A stretch of DNA of 29,598 nt from Caldilineaceae bacterium (GTDB lineage: Bacteria > Chloroflexota > Anaerolineae > Caldilineales > Caldilineaceae), in assembly GCA_019637645.1 (NCBI GenBank), contig JAHBVH010000097.1, positions 1-29,598 of the forward strand, written 5' to 3'. The notes below the pieces were generated by a model. It saw only the letters and a program-made list of their open reading frames with translations. It searched no databases and was not told the origin of the DNA. The translations under genes and the position numbers were made by a program. The first letter of the stretch is position 1. Every line of letters begins with the position of its first letter. Positions 1 through 6,312 of this stretch are shown in pieces.

Positions 1-551
1 CCTATGTGTTACGGCGTTTTCTACGCGACTTGGCTGATGTAGGGATTGAAAATCATCCAGCCTTGCCAACTACTCTAGGGCAAGAGCAATGTATTGTCGG
101 CGATGGCTCAAAGTTGCGAAACGACACGAACGTCTATCTAGAAGATTTAGACCTGGCCATCAAAGATGCAAGCGGACAAGCATGGGCGGAATGGCTGGCT
201 CAACGAATTTTTGCCAATGATGCAAAATGGCAAGATGAGTTTGCTGTCCGCTTCTGCATTGTTCATGATGATGTGCTCAATTTCTTGCTAGAAACGGCAA
301 CAGAGATCACAGCACGCATTAAGCTTCAAGCTGAAGCTAAAACCGTTGAAAAAGGCGGTCTCTGGTATGAGGAGTCGCTACCAACGGAGAGCATCTTATC
401 GGGACTTGTAATTGCAACACCTATCCAAAAGGCTCAAATTAGTGTCGAAGAAATTTTTGCTCAGCTTGCCAAGTTTAACAATAGCACGCTACAGGTCGGT
501 GGCAAAGCAACGGTGGGGCGAGGTCTGGTCCGCCTACAATTCCACAATTAG
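1..551 (+). CDS. cmr4: Type III-B CRISPR RAMP protein Cmr4, 3' part
   Basis: The reading frame is open to the left edge, so this is the C-terminal part (about 180 residues) of a longer gene. Cmr4 is the Cas7-type backbone subunit of the Cmr effector complex; several copies line the crRNA and cut target RNA. Visible hallmarks are the segment TARIKLQAEAKTVEKGG followed by LWYEESLPTESI, typical of Cmr4, and the C-terminal glycine-rich LQVGGKATVGRG loop of RAMP proteins. The catalytic Asp lies in the missing N-terminal part. The next gene starts 10 bases downstream with a Shine-Dalgarno sequence overlapping this stop codon, and cmr5 and cmr6 follow in the usual order. Family assignment is firm; the true start cannot be seen. 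Confidence 0.93.
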   Translation, partial: YVLRRFLRDLADVGIENHPALPTTLGQEQCIVGDGSKLRNDTNVYLEDLDLAIKDASGQAWAEWLAQRIFANDAKWQDEFAVRFCIVHDDVLNFLLETATEITARIKLQAEAKTVEKGGLWYEESLPTESILSGLVIATPIQKAQISVEEIFAQLAKFNNSTLQVGGKATVGRGLVRLQFHN

Positions 552-561
552 GAGGTGCCCC

Positions 562-957
562 ATGCAAACCCGCAGCCAAAAGTATGCAAAAAAAATTTAT
601 GCTCAAGTCTGCGAGATCGAGAAAATGTCTGAGGAAGAGCGCAAAAAATATGGCTCAATGGCCCATAAGCTACCAGTGCTAGTACGCACTGCAGGCTTAG
701 CACAAGCTCTGGCCTTTGTTGATGCGCGCTCCAGCGCACCCGCAAAGACCCTACTTGATCATCTTGCCTCTATCCTCCAAGTAAAAGACAAGTCAGAATT
801 ACTGAAACAGAGCCGTGAGAATGGTTTGGCTGAGTATATGCACCTTACCCAAAATGTGCTGATAGCATTAGTTTGGTACAAACGCTTTGCGCAATCAGTA
901 CTTGGTATTGATGCTAGCGAGGCACAAAATGTCGGTGAGGGGGATGCCGGATCATGA
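562..957 (+). CDS. cmr5: Type III-B CRISPR small subunit Cmr5
   Basis: A 131-residue, mainly helical protein of the usual Cmr5 length. Cmr5 is the small (Cas11-type) subunit that forms the inner filament of the Cmr complex alongside the Cmr4 backbone. The segment YGSMAHKLPVLVRTAGLAQA is a strong family signature, preceded by the N-terminal RSQKYAKKIYAQV helix. I chose ATG 562 because AGGAGGTG (550-557) lies just before it and overlaps the cmr4 stop; the frame is open further upstream inside cmr4 but those residues are not Cmr5-like. Its end overlaps cmr6 by ATGA, so the two genes are translationally coupled. Confidence 0.93.
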   Translation: MQTRSQKYAKKIYAQVCEIEKMSEEERKKYGSMAHKLPVLVRTAGLAQALAFVDARSSAPAKTLLDHLASILQVKDKSELLKQSRENGLAEYMHLTQNVLIALVWYKRFAQSVLGIDASEAQNVGEGDAGS

Positions 958-1964
958 CTCTTAGCCGCCGGAATAAGTTGAATATTGAAGGTATCATACC
1001 CAGCCATTCGGGTCTCTGGCTAGACAAATATCTATTAACACCAGAGAAAGCCAATGTAGATGTAAAACGAAAGCTAGTGAAATGTGTTGCGAAGATCAAC
1101 GTCTCTGATTCGCTTTACGCAGAATTTTATAAACGTTGGGAAAAGACGCTTCAGGTAAAAAAGATTACGCCACGCAAAGCCACTGTTAAAGGGCGTATGG
1201 TCATTGGTCTCGGTGCGGAAAGTGTACTAGAGACTTCAGTTGCCCTGCATCGCACCTACGGTGTGCCTTATATTCCTGGTAGTGCGCTGAAAGGTCTATC
1301 CGCTGCCTATGCACATCAACGATTGAAAGACCCAAAGTGGAAAAAAGGTGGGGAGGCGCATCAGGTTCTTTTTGGTGACACCACAACAGCAGGCTACATT
1401 ACTTTTTACGACGCTCTTTATATTCCTGGCAGTCAAAAAGAGGACAAGCCATTGCATGCCGATGTTATCACGGTGCATCATCCAAAATATTATCAAGGTG
1501 GTCAAGCTGCTCCAGCCGACTGGGATAGTCCGACGCCAATTCCATTCCTCAGTGCAACGGGTAGCTATTTGATTGCGTTGTCGACCTCCCCTGGTGCAGA
1601 TGCCTGGGTTGATGTAGCCTACGAGATTCTAGGAAATGCGTTGACAGAGATGGGCATTGGGGCCAAAACATCCAGCGGTTATGGTCGAATGAAGTTAGAA
1701 CCTCCACCTCCACCACCGGATGCTGAAGATATTCGTGTCGTCGATGAATTTCTACAGCGTTTAGAGAAAATTCCTGCCCCCAAAGTTGCAGGGCAAATCT
1801 TCAACTATATAGAACAATGGAAGGTGTTAGAAGTTAATGTTGCCCAGAAAAAACGCGCGGCACAAGGCATTCTGAATAGAGTAAAAACGGCCAATCAAGA
1901 AAAAGCATCTGCGGAAAAAGCTTGGTATAAAGCTTTGGTAGCATATCTCTCTTCCGAAATATAA
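954..1964 (+). CDS. cmr6: Type III-B CRISPR RAMP protein Cmr6
   Basis: A 336-residue RAMP protein that caps the Cmr4/Cmr5 filament at the end distal to the crRNA 5' handle. Signatures include YGVPYIPGSALKGLSAAYA around residues 102-120, VLFGDTTTAGYITFYDALY, the HADVITVHHPKYYQG segment, and the C-terminal MGIGAKTSSGYGRMKL glycine-rich loop. A six-proline linker and a charged helical tail (about residues 260-336) follow the RAMP core. The start codon overlaps the cmr5 stop (ATGA at 954-957). It is probably the last cmr gene of the operon; a 44-base gap separates it from the CARF nuclease. Confidence 0.93.
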   Translation: MTLSRRNKLNIEGIIPSHSGLWLDKYLLTPEKANVDVKRKLVKCVAKINVSDSLYAEFYKRWEKTLQVKKITPRKATVKGRMVIGLGAESVLETSVALHRTYGVPYIPGSALKGLSAAYAHQRLKDPKWKKGGEAHQVLFGDTTTAGYITFYDALYIPGSQKEDKPLHADVITVHHPKYYQGGQAAPADWDSPTPIPFLSATGSYLIALSTSPGADAWVDVAYEILGNALTEMGIGAKTSSGYGRMKLEPPPPPPDAEDIRVVDEFLQRLEKIPAPKVAGQIFNYIEQWKVLEVNVAQKKRAAQGILNRVKTANQEKASAEKAWYKALVAYLSSEI

Positions 1965-2008
1965 TAGCCATTGCATAACACTAGTTAAGAATGAGATGGA
2001 GAGGCCCA

Positions 2009-2875
2009 ATGATTTTGATTTCGCTAATCGGTGAACAACCGGCTCCGAATCTATTACCGACTCGGCATTTGCAGCCTCAGGCATCAGTTTTGGTCTACAC
2101 TGAGCGAACTCAGCGAACTGCAGAGCGTTTACAAGCAATATTGACTGCGAACTGCGCATGCCAAATTCTGCCAGTTGAAGGGTATGAGATAACGGATATG
2201 CAACATAAGTTGAACACTTTTCTTGATAAAAATTATCAAGGGGAAACTTTAGTCTTCAATTTAACTGGCGGTACAAAACCAATGTCATTAGCCGCATTCC
2301 TTGTGGCCCAAGCGCGCAAAGCAGCAGTTATCTATTTTCAAAGTGAAGGCAACCGTAGTCGTTTAGTAACCTATAACTGGCACGATATAATCCTACAAAA
2401 AACTTCTGACGAGGAATTGCCACAAGATATTTCACTGGCTGACTATCTCCACCTCTACCTTGGCAAATATGAAGTTGGAGATCCACGCGACAAATTTGAA
2501 CAGGAAATCCACGATATTTTGAAAGAGATATCGGGATTAGAGTGTCTTACCAGTGTAAAGCCGCAAGGATTAGGCGCGTTGGAGATCGATTTTGTATTCC
2601 GTTATGGCAATCAGATAGCTATTTGTGAGGCGAAGCGTAAAGGGGCCAAAGAAGGGATTGATCAGCTTAATGCGGTAGCTAATCCACGCTATTTGGGTAC
2701 TTATATTCACAAATTTCTATGCTCGGGCCGCGAAGTTGATAAAAACAATCGCGATCTAGCCGCGGCATACAATATTAATATTATCCAGCTTCCAAGTTAT
2801 GGAATGAATAACGTTTTGAGCGCGGAAGACAAGTCAACATTAAAGGAAGCTGTACTAAAACGCATGGTTCGTTGA
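2009..2875 (+). CDS. CARF-domain PD-(D/E)xK nuclease, Card1/Can2-like type III effector
   Basis: A probable ancillary effector activated by cyclic oligoadenylate made by Cas10. The N-terminal half is a CARF domain with the conserved LTGGTK motif (GGTK at residues 93-96 counted from an upstream ATG at 1991). The C-terminal half has a restriction-type nuclease core: LEIDFVFRYG (E198, D200) and ICEAKRKG (E213, K215). This architecture matches Card1/Can2 (DUF1887), which nicks DNA and/or degrades RNA when cA4 is bound. At about 288 residues it is shorter than characterised Card1 (roughly 370), so the linker region may be reduced. I prefer ATG 2009 because GGAGAGG (1998-2004) precedes it by four bases; ATG 1991 lacks a good site. 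Direct proximity to cmr6 supports the role. The class of nucleotide bound is inferred. Confidence 0.85.
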   Translation: MILISLIGEQPAPNLLPTRHLQPQASVLVYTERTQRTAERLQAILTANCACQILPVEGYEITDMQHKLNTFLDKNYQGETLVFNLTGGTKPMSLAAFLVAQARKAAVIYFQSEGNRSRLVTYNWHDIILQKTSDEELPQDISLADYLHLYLGKYEVGDPRDKFEQEIHDILKEISGLECLTSVKPQGLGALEIDFVFRYGNQIAICEAKRKGAKEGIDQLNAVANPRYLGTYIHKFLCSGREVDKNNRDLAAAYNINIIQLPSYGMNNVLSAEDKSTLKEAVLKRMVR

Positions 2876-3307
2876 GGATGAATAAAATAAGAGCAATCTG
2901 ATCAAGTAGCATGGCAGCACTGGCAAATCAATAAGCTTCAAGTAATCATCATGAGTTTACAGCGAATCAAGCGCGGGAAATCGCTCACGCTCGAGGAGTC
3001 CAAGCGAGGTATGATATGTTTGCTCAAAATGGTTGAGTGAGGCGAAGTATGGGGGTGAAGGTATTCTGCTCACTGTCGGATCTTCGTCATCGCAGCCAGA
3101 CCATTGAACGTGACAATCAGTTGATTGCAGTTCTTGCAAAACAGCGAAGGGCCGCATAGTGGTATCGGCACCGGAATCGATGAAAGCTACGAGTGTAATG
3201 GATGTATCGCTCAAGTCCGATGTTACTTCAATTAACACAGAAGCGTGGGTTATTTTGAGCGTAGCACTGATGAGTCACTTCAATAGAATGGAATCCGAGT
3301 ATCTTCT
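2876..3307. other. Gap between CARF nuclease and EAD1-Csx15 gene
   Basis: No convincing gene. The only notable frame is on the minus strand at 2957-3238 (listed separately). No CRISPR repeat-spacer pattern, IS inverted repeats or clear terminator are visible. The promoter of the following gene is probably here, but no good -35/-10 pair stands out. Confidence 0.5.
2957..3238 (-). CDS. Doubtful small ORF with a retropepsin-like DSGAD motif
   Basis: A 93-codon frame beginning with GTG and no Shine-Dalgarno site. Residues near the N-terminus read TLVAFIDSGADTT, which resembles the active-site loop (hydrophobic-hydrophobic-D-S/T-G-A) of retropepsin-like aspartic proteases, and the preceding LIEV segment would suit the first strand. 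The remainder has no flap or second psi-loop motif that I can recognise and is rich in Ser, Pro and acidic residues. It may be the N-terminal fragment of a decayed clan AA protease gene, or chance coding. It is antisense to the neighbouring CRISPR genes. Confidence 0.22.
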   Translation of the reverse strand: MLIEVTSDLSDTSITLVAFIDSGADTTMRPFAVLQELQSTDCHVQWSGCDDEDPTVSRIPSPPYFASLNHFEQTYHTSLGLLERERFPALDSL

Positions 3308-4003
3308 ATGAAACGAGAAATTCATATCCAACTGCGCACCGTCTTCGTGCAGCTCTATTCTACGCCTGCCGAGCTATTGCGCGTTGCCCGTGAGGCGGGG
3401 GTACCAGTAGAGCGAGTGGTGCTAGGCAATAATATGCTCAACGATTGGGGCAGCGTATTGGATGAAGCGGCTAAACAGCAAGGAATTGCCGCTCTCCTGG
3501 ATGTCGCCCAACAAGAGTATGGGGGGAACAACGAACTCATCGCCGCTAGCGTGGCCTTTGCCGAATTTAACCGAACCACCCTTGTTGTGACCTTGCCAGC
3601 GAGCGACACCCTTCTCCTCAATTTTACGCGTGCCTTTACGCTGCATCAGCAACAGGCACTGGAAATTGCTCTGGGGAAACGGCTCGGTAAGCTGATCAAT
3701 CTGCCCGTCCGCTTCGACGATGCGCGCCCCTATGGACCGCAATGTGTGGCTTTAGCCGAGCAAGTCGGATTGACCCCAACCGCATGGGAGACGCTCCCTA
3801 TTGTGGTGAATCCACCGGGTTTTGTCCCTGGTGCCCTTTGTCTGCTCAGCGAGTTGCATGGGCGGATGGGCTACTTTCCTGCGGTTGTCCGGCTACGCCC
3901 TGTCGCGAATAGCAATCCACCCCAATTTGAACTGGCCGAGGTGATGAATTTACAAGCACTCCGCCGATCGGCCCACGAACGAAACGGTCATGCGTCCAGT
4001 TGA
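3308..4003 (+). CDS. csx15: EAD1-Csx15 fusion protein (CRISPR-associated)
   Basis: A 231-residue two-part protein. Residues about 10-85 look like an effector-associated domain of the EAD1 type: a six-helix adaptor with the pattern AELLRVAREAGVPVERV, then NDWGSVLDEAAKQQGI and LLDVAQQEYGGN. EADs in bacterial conflict systems bind identical EADs on partner proteins. Residues about 98-224 are a CRISPR-associated Csx15 domain, starting LLLNFTRAFTL and containing [26 protein letters not shown] (184-194) and LRPVA. The same motifs occur in the separate Csx15 at 4803-5183. Csx15 is found with type III systems and has been proposed to be a ring nuclease-like protein; that activity is not shown by the sequence. 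The EAD suggests recruitment to another EAD1-bearing protein, which is not in this window. Confidence 0.8.
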   Translation: MKREIHIQLRTVFVQLYSTPAELLRVAREAGVPVERVVLGNNMLNDWGSVLDEAAKQQGIAALLDVAQQEYGGNNELIAASVAFAEFNRTTLVVTLPASDTLLLNFTRAFTLHQQQALEIALGKRLGKLINLPVRFDDARPYGPQCVALAEQVGLTPTAWETLPIVVNPPGFVPGALCLLSELHGRMGYFPAVVRLRPVANSNPPQFELAEVMNLQALRRSAHERNGHASS

Positions 4004-4055
4004 TCAACAGAACCGATAGTGCAAGTAGCGAGTGGTGGACAGGAGAATGAATCGC

Positions 4056-4484
4056 TTAAGTCTGGATAGGCGGCACAAAAAAGTGGTGGAAACCTTTGGC
4101 CTGCAACCCGATCTTTAATTTTTGGTCGCTGGTCCAGAGTAACCCACCCAACTCTAAGGTCAAGGCTATATGAGGAATATCATTCTCATCGATACCTCGG
4201 CATAAGTGCTGAGCGCTACGCCGATTCGCTGGTGAGATGAGAGCTTCTTGATAAATAGTGACTTTCCGTAGGAGCAGATAGTAGATGGAGAGCAGATCAT
4301 CGGTCGACAATTTGCTACGGCTTGCGATCCGTTCTTTATGCTTAAACAGTTCAATAATCACATACTCACAAATGAAAAATGATTCACTGCTGCGCTGAAT
4401 GATTTCGGCAAACCGGGAACGCTCACTCAGCAAAGCCGAAAAGAAAATATTCGTGTCAACAATTACAGGAGGGGCCGTGGCCAT
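4056..4484 (-). CDS. PIN-domain toxin of a type II toxin-antitoxin pair
   Basis: A 142-residue PIN-domain protein, probably a ribonuclease toxin. The PIN signature is clear: IVDTNIFFSALL with the first acidic residue, a mid-protein FICEYVIIELFKH with the second, and DENDIPHIALTLELGG followed by LLWTSDQKL carrying the C-terminal acidic cluster. I start it at ATG 4484 because that ATG shares one base with the antitoxin stop (TAATG), although the frame is open 13 codons further upstream. It is transcribed opposite to the flanking CRISPR genes and sits between the two Csx15 genes. Substrate RNA cannot be predicted. Confidence 0.85.
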   Translation of the reverse strand: MATAPPVIVDTNIFFSALLSERSRFAEIIQRSSESFFICEYVIIELFKHKERIASRSKLSTDDLLSIYYLLLRKVTIYQEALISPANRRSAQHLCRGIDENDIPHIALTLELGGLLWTSDQKLKIGLQAKGFHHFFVPPIQT

Positions 4485-4714
4485 TACACCCCATCCAAAA
4501 ATTGTGTCTTGATGCGCTCCCACCCACTCTGATTGATTTCGTCTGCCAACTCGGCAATTTCGGCATCGGTCAGTCGACTTTGGCGACGAAGCGCTTTCAG
4601 GCGTAAATAATCAAGCAGTTCGGTTAACTCATCGGCTTGAAAAAATGAACGATTTATGCGTACCACAATTTCGTCTTGGACAATGGCAATTTGATAAGGT
4701 GCAACCATTGACAT
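4484..4714 (-). CDS. Antitoxin partner of the PIN toxin
   Basis: A short protein of about 76 residues directly upstream of, and overlapping, the PIN toxin gene. The sequence VVRINRSFFQADELTELLDY followed by a charged helix with LTDAEIAELADEINQSGW fits a small antitoxin with an N-terminal beta segment and a C-terminal toxin-binding helix; I cannot assign a named antitoxin family. Three close ATGs are possible (4726, 4714, 4708). I favour 4714 because GGAG lies six bases before it. The palindrome at 4760-4779 just upstream is a likely operator for autoregulation. Confidence 0.65.
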   Translation of the reverse strand: MSMVAPYQIAIVQDEIVVRINRSFFQADELTELLDYLRLKALRRQSRLTDAEIAELADEINQSGWERIKTQFLDGV

Positions 4715-4759
4715 GCTCTGCTCCATTTCCTGATCCAATCCAGCTAACAGACCACAAGG

Positions 4760-4779
4760 TGGCATGATATAGTATGCCA
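4760..4779. promoter_or_regulatory. Palindromic operator candidate between TA pair and csx15
   Basis: Inverted repeat TGGCAT-8 bases-ATGCCA with an AT-rich centre containing TATA-like hexamers on both strands. It lies 45 bases upstream of the antitoxin start and 23 bases upstream of csx15, in the divergent intergenic region. Position and symmetry suit a toxin-antitoxin autoregulatory site that could also affect csx15. Confidence 0.45.
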
Positions 4780-4802
4780 TAGAAAGGATTTCTTGCCCAG
4801 CT

Positions 4803-5183
4803 ATGCTCCTACTCAACTTTTCTCACCCCATCACGCCTAGTCAACAGAGCCAAATCGAAGCTCTAACAGGCCAAATAATTGGCCGCACTATCGATGCCAT
4901 GCCCCACTTTGGTGAGCAGGAGCCCTTTGGCCCTCAATTGCAAACGCTGTTGGCCCAGCTCGATCTCACCCCGGCCCAGTGGCAGGGGGAGCCGATCTTG
5001 GTGGTGTTGCCGTCGCTTAATTTTATTGCAGCGCTGTTGTTGGCCGAGTTGCATGGGCGTATGGGCTACTTCCCGCCGGTGGTGCGTACGCGGCCAGTGG
5101 CGGATCGGGTGCCGCGCCAATATGAAGTGGCGGAAATTTTGGATCTGCAGGGCCTACGCGACCAGGCGCGCACCAAGCGGTAA
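4803..5183 (+). CDS. csx15: CRISPR-associated protein Csx15 (stand-alone)
   Basis: A 126-residue single-domain Csx15 beginning [11 protein letters not shown], the usual start and length of this family. Shared motifs with the EAD1-fused copy are PFGPQ (41-45), LDLTPAQW (53-60), [14 protein letters not shown] (81-94), TRPVA and a closing [13 protein letters not shown]. Csx15 proteins accompany type III CRISPR systems; a ring-nuclease or cyclic-nucleotide-binding role has been proposed for the family but is inference here. The upstream Shine-Dalgarno site is weak (AAAGGA about 12 bases from ATG). It probably forms an operon with the SAVED-like gene, which starts 33 bases after its stop. Confidence 0.82.
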   Translation: MLLLNFSHPITPSQQSQIEALTGQIIGRTIDAMPHFGEQEPFGPQLQTLLAQLDLTPAQWQGEPILVVLPSLNFIAALLLAELHGRMGYFPPVVRTRPVADRVPRQYEVAEILDLQGLRDQARTKR

Positions 5184-5216
5184 AGCGGCGGTTCTTATAG
5201 GAGATGAAAGCAACCA

Positions 5217-5900
5217 ATGAACCTAGATTCTGTGCAGAAGATTGAGACGAGCGGTGGCTCGGCTATTGGCGGCGCGGTAACGGCTGGGAATAACGTTATT
5301 GGACGAGATAACATCACGATTGCGAACCATGGATTACTGATCCTTCAGCAGTCTGTGACCGAGGTCAAGCGGCAAACTGGCGGGGTGGTCGATCTCGGAA
5401 CGCAAGCTAGCACGAATGTGAAGCTTCTGCAGCAAGGGAAACAGTTGCATACCTATCTCTTTAGCCACCAATCGACAGATCAAGACCGAAGCTCCCAAGG
5501 TCGGTCCACAAGTAAGCTTGTGCCGGATGTTGCCGTGTTGGTTGATATCAATCGGCGTATCTTGCGCGATGTAGCCCGATATTTAGATGAACAGCAGATT
5601 CAGGCCACGTTGATTATTGTGACTAATGATCCGACCTATAGTGATCAGACGCCATTTTTAGATGTAAGTAACCCGTCGGTGTGGACCGCACTTGTGCAGG
5701 AGTTTAACGCAGCGATTACACATATCAACCATTATGTGGGTCCAGCCAACTTTCACTTTTTTCTTTCCGTACCGCTTCCCCTGGCCTTTGGCTTGGGCGC
5801 AGTGTGGGGTACGGTAGGCGAAGCCGTCGTCTATCATTATGAAAAGAACACCTATCATCCGGTCATGAAAATATCGCGCAACCTGCGGAACGTGCCATAA
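5217..5900 (+). CDS. GRD-linker protein with SAVED-like C-terminal lobe
   Basis: A 227-residue protein. Residues 13-31 contain GGSAIGGAVTAGNNVIGRD, the short Gly-rich repeat (GG.xI.G.V..G...xGRD) often found in effector-associated-domain proteins of bacterial conflict systems. After a polar linker, residues about 103-220 resemble a CARF-like lobe of a SAVED domain: VAVLVDINRRILRDVARYL, an acidic loop, VWTALVQEFNAAITHINHY, then FHFFLSVPLPLAFGLGAVWG and VVYHYEKNTYHPVMKI, matching the hxF..xPhshAhxhG and YxYxxxxYxP patterns of SAVED. SAVED domains bind cyclic oligonucleotides in CBASS and some type III systems. Only about one lobe of the usual two is present and no effector domain is recognisable, so it may act as a dimeric sensor, sponge or adaptor. 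Gene position next to csx15 supports a signalling role; function is inferred. Confidence 0.68.
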   Translation: MNLDSVQKIETSGGSAIGGAVTAGNNVIGRDNITIANHGLLILQQSVTEVKRQTGGVVDLGTQASTNVKLLQQGKQLHTYLFSHQSTDQDRSSQGRSTSKLVPDVAVLVDINRRILRDVARYLDEQQIQATLIIVTNDPTYSDQTPFLDVSNPSVWTALVQEFNAAITHINHYVGPANFHFFLSVPLPLAFGLGAVWGTVGEAVVYHYEKNTYHPVMKISRNLRNVP

Positions 5901-5921
5901 CCATTTGAGACTTAAACGCTT

Positions 5922-6132
5922 ATGCTGATTTCAATTGTCCTCACTCTCACCGCCCCCACGACTATGACCTTGCCGCCTTTTCTGGGGCGGGCGAATCATG
6001 CGGCTGTTCTTCGGCGCTCTGGGCGGCGACCGCTATTGGCTGGCGACCCTCAACATGCTGGCCGATTTTGCCTTTTATAGCGGCGTTGGCGTGAAGACGA
6101 CAATCGGTATGGGCCAGGCGTGGCGGGAGTAA
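5922..6132 (+). pseudogene. cas6: Internally deleted cas6 remnant
   Basis: Two fragments of a Cas6 crRNA-processing endoribonuclease lie back to back in different frames. In the frame of ATG 5922 the start reads [20 protein letters not shown] then [10 protein letters not shown], a typical Cas6 N-terminus. From 5998, one frame over, the sequence reads [20 protein letters not shown] then [11 protein letters not shown] and a stop at 6130-6132, a typical Cas6 C-terminus with the G-rich GVGxKTxxGMGQ loop. A normal Cas6 has about 220-270 residues, so some 150-190 residues have been lost between the two ends. It begins 21 bases after the SAVED-like gene. It cannot give a working Cas6, so crRNA processing must rely on a copy elsewhere. 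Confidence 0.75.
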
Positions 6133-6312
6133 GCCACTTCCCGGGAGCCTAACCCTGATCACAATTCGGCTTTGGCTGTTGTTTCAGGTAAAATGGGGAC
6201 AACTTTGCTTGCGCGTGCCGAAACGGTGGTGCTTAGGTGGTGGTTGCTACCGGCACTGTGGTGGCTTCACGCCTACATTTCCTAGAAATCATTTGGATAG
6301 GATTATTTTGTT

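Noticed and set aside
412..561. N-terminal extension of Cmr5 by 50 codons
   Set aside because: It lies inside cmr4 in another frame, and ATG 562 has a strong Shine-Dalgarno site and matches the family start.
4879..5220. A 113-codon plus-strand frame over csx15
   Set aside because: It is an out-of-frame shadow of csx15, rich in Arg, Cys and Trp, without any motif.
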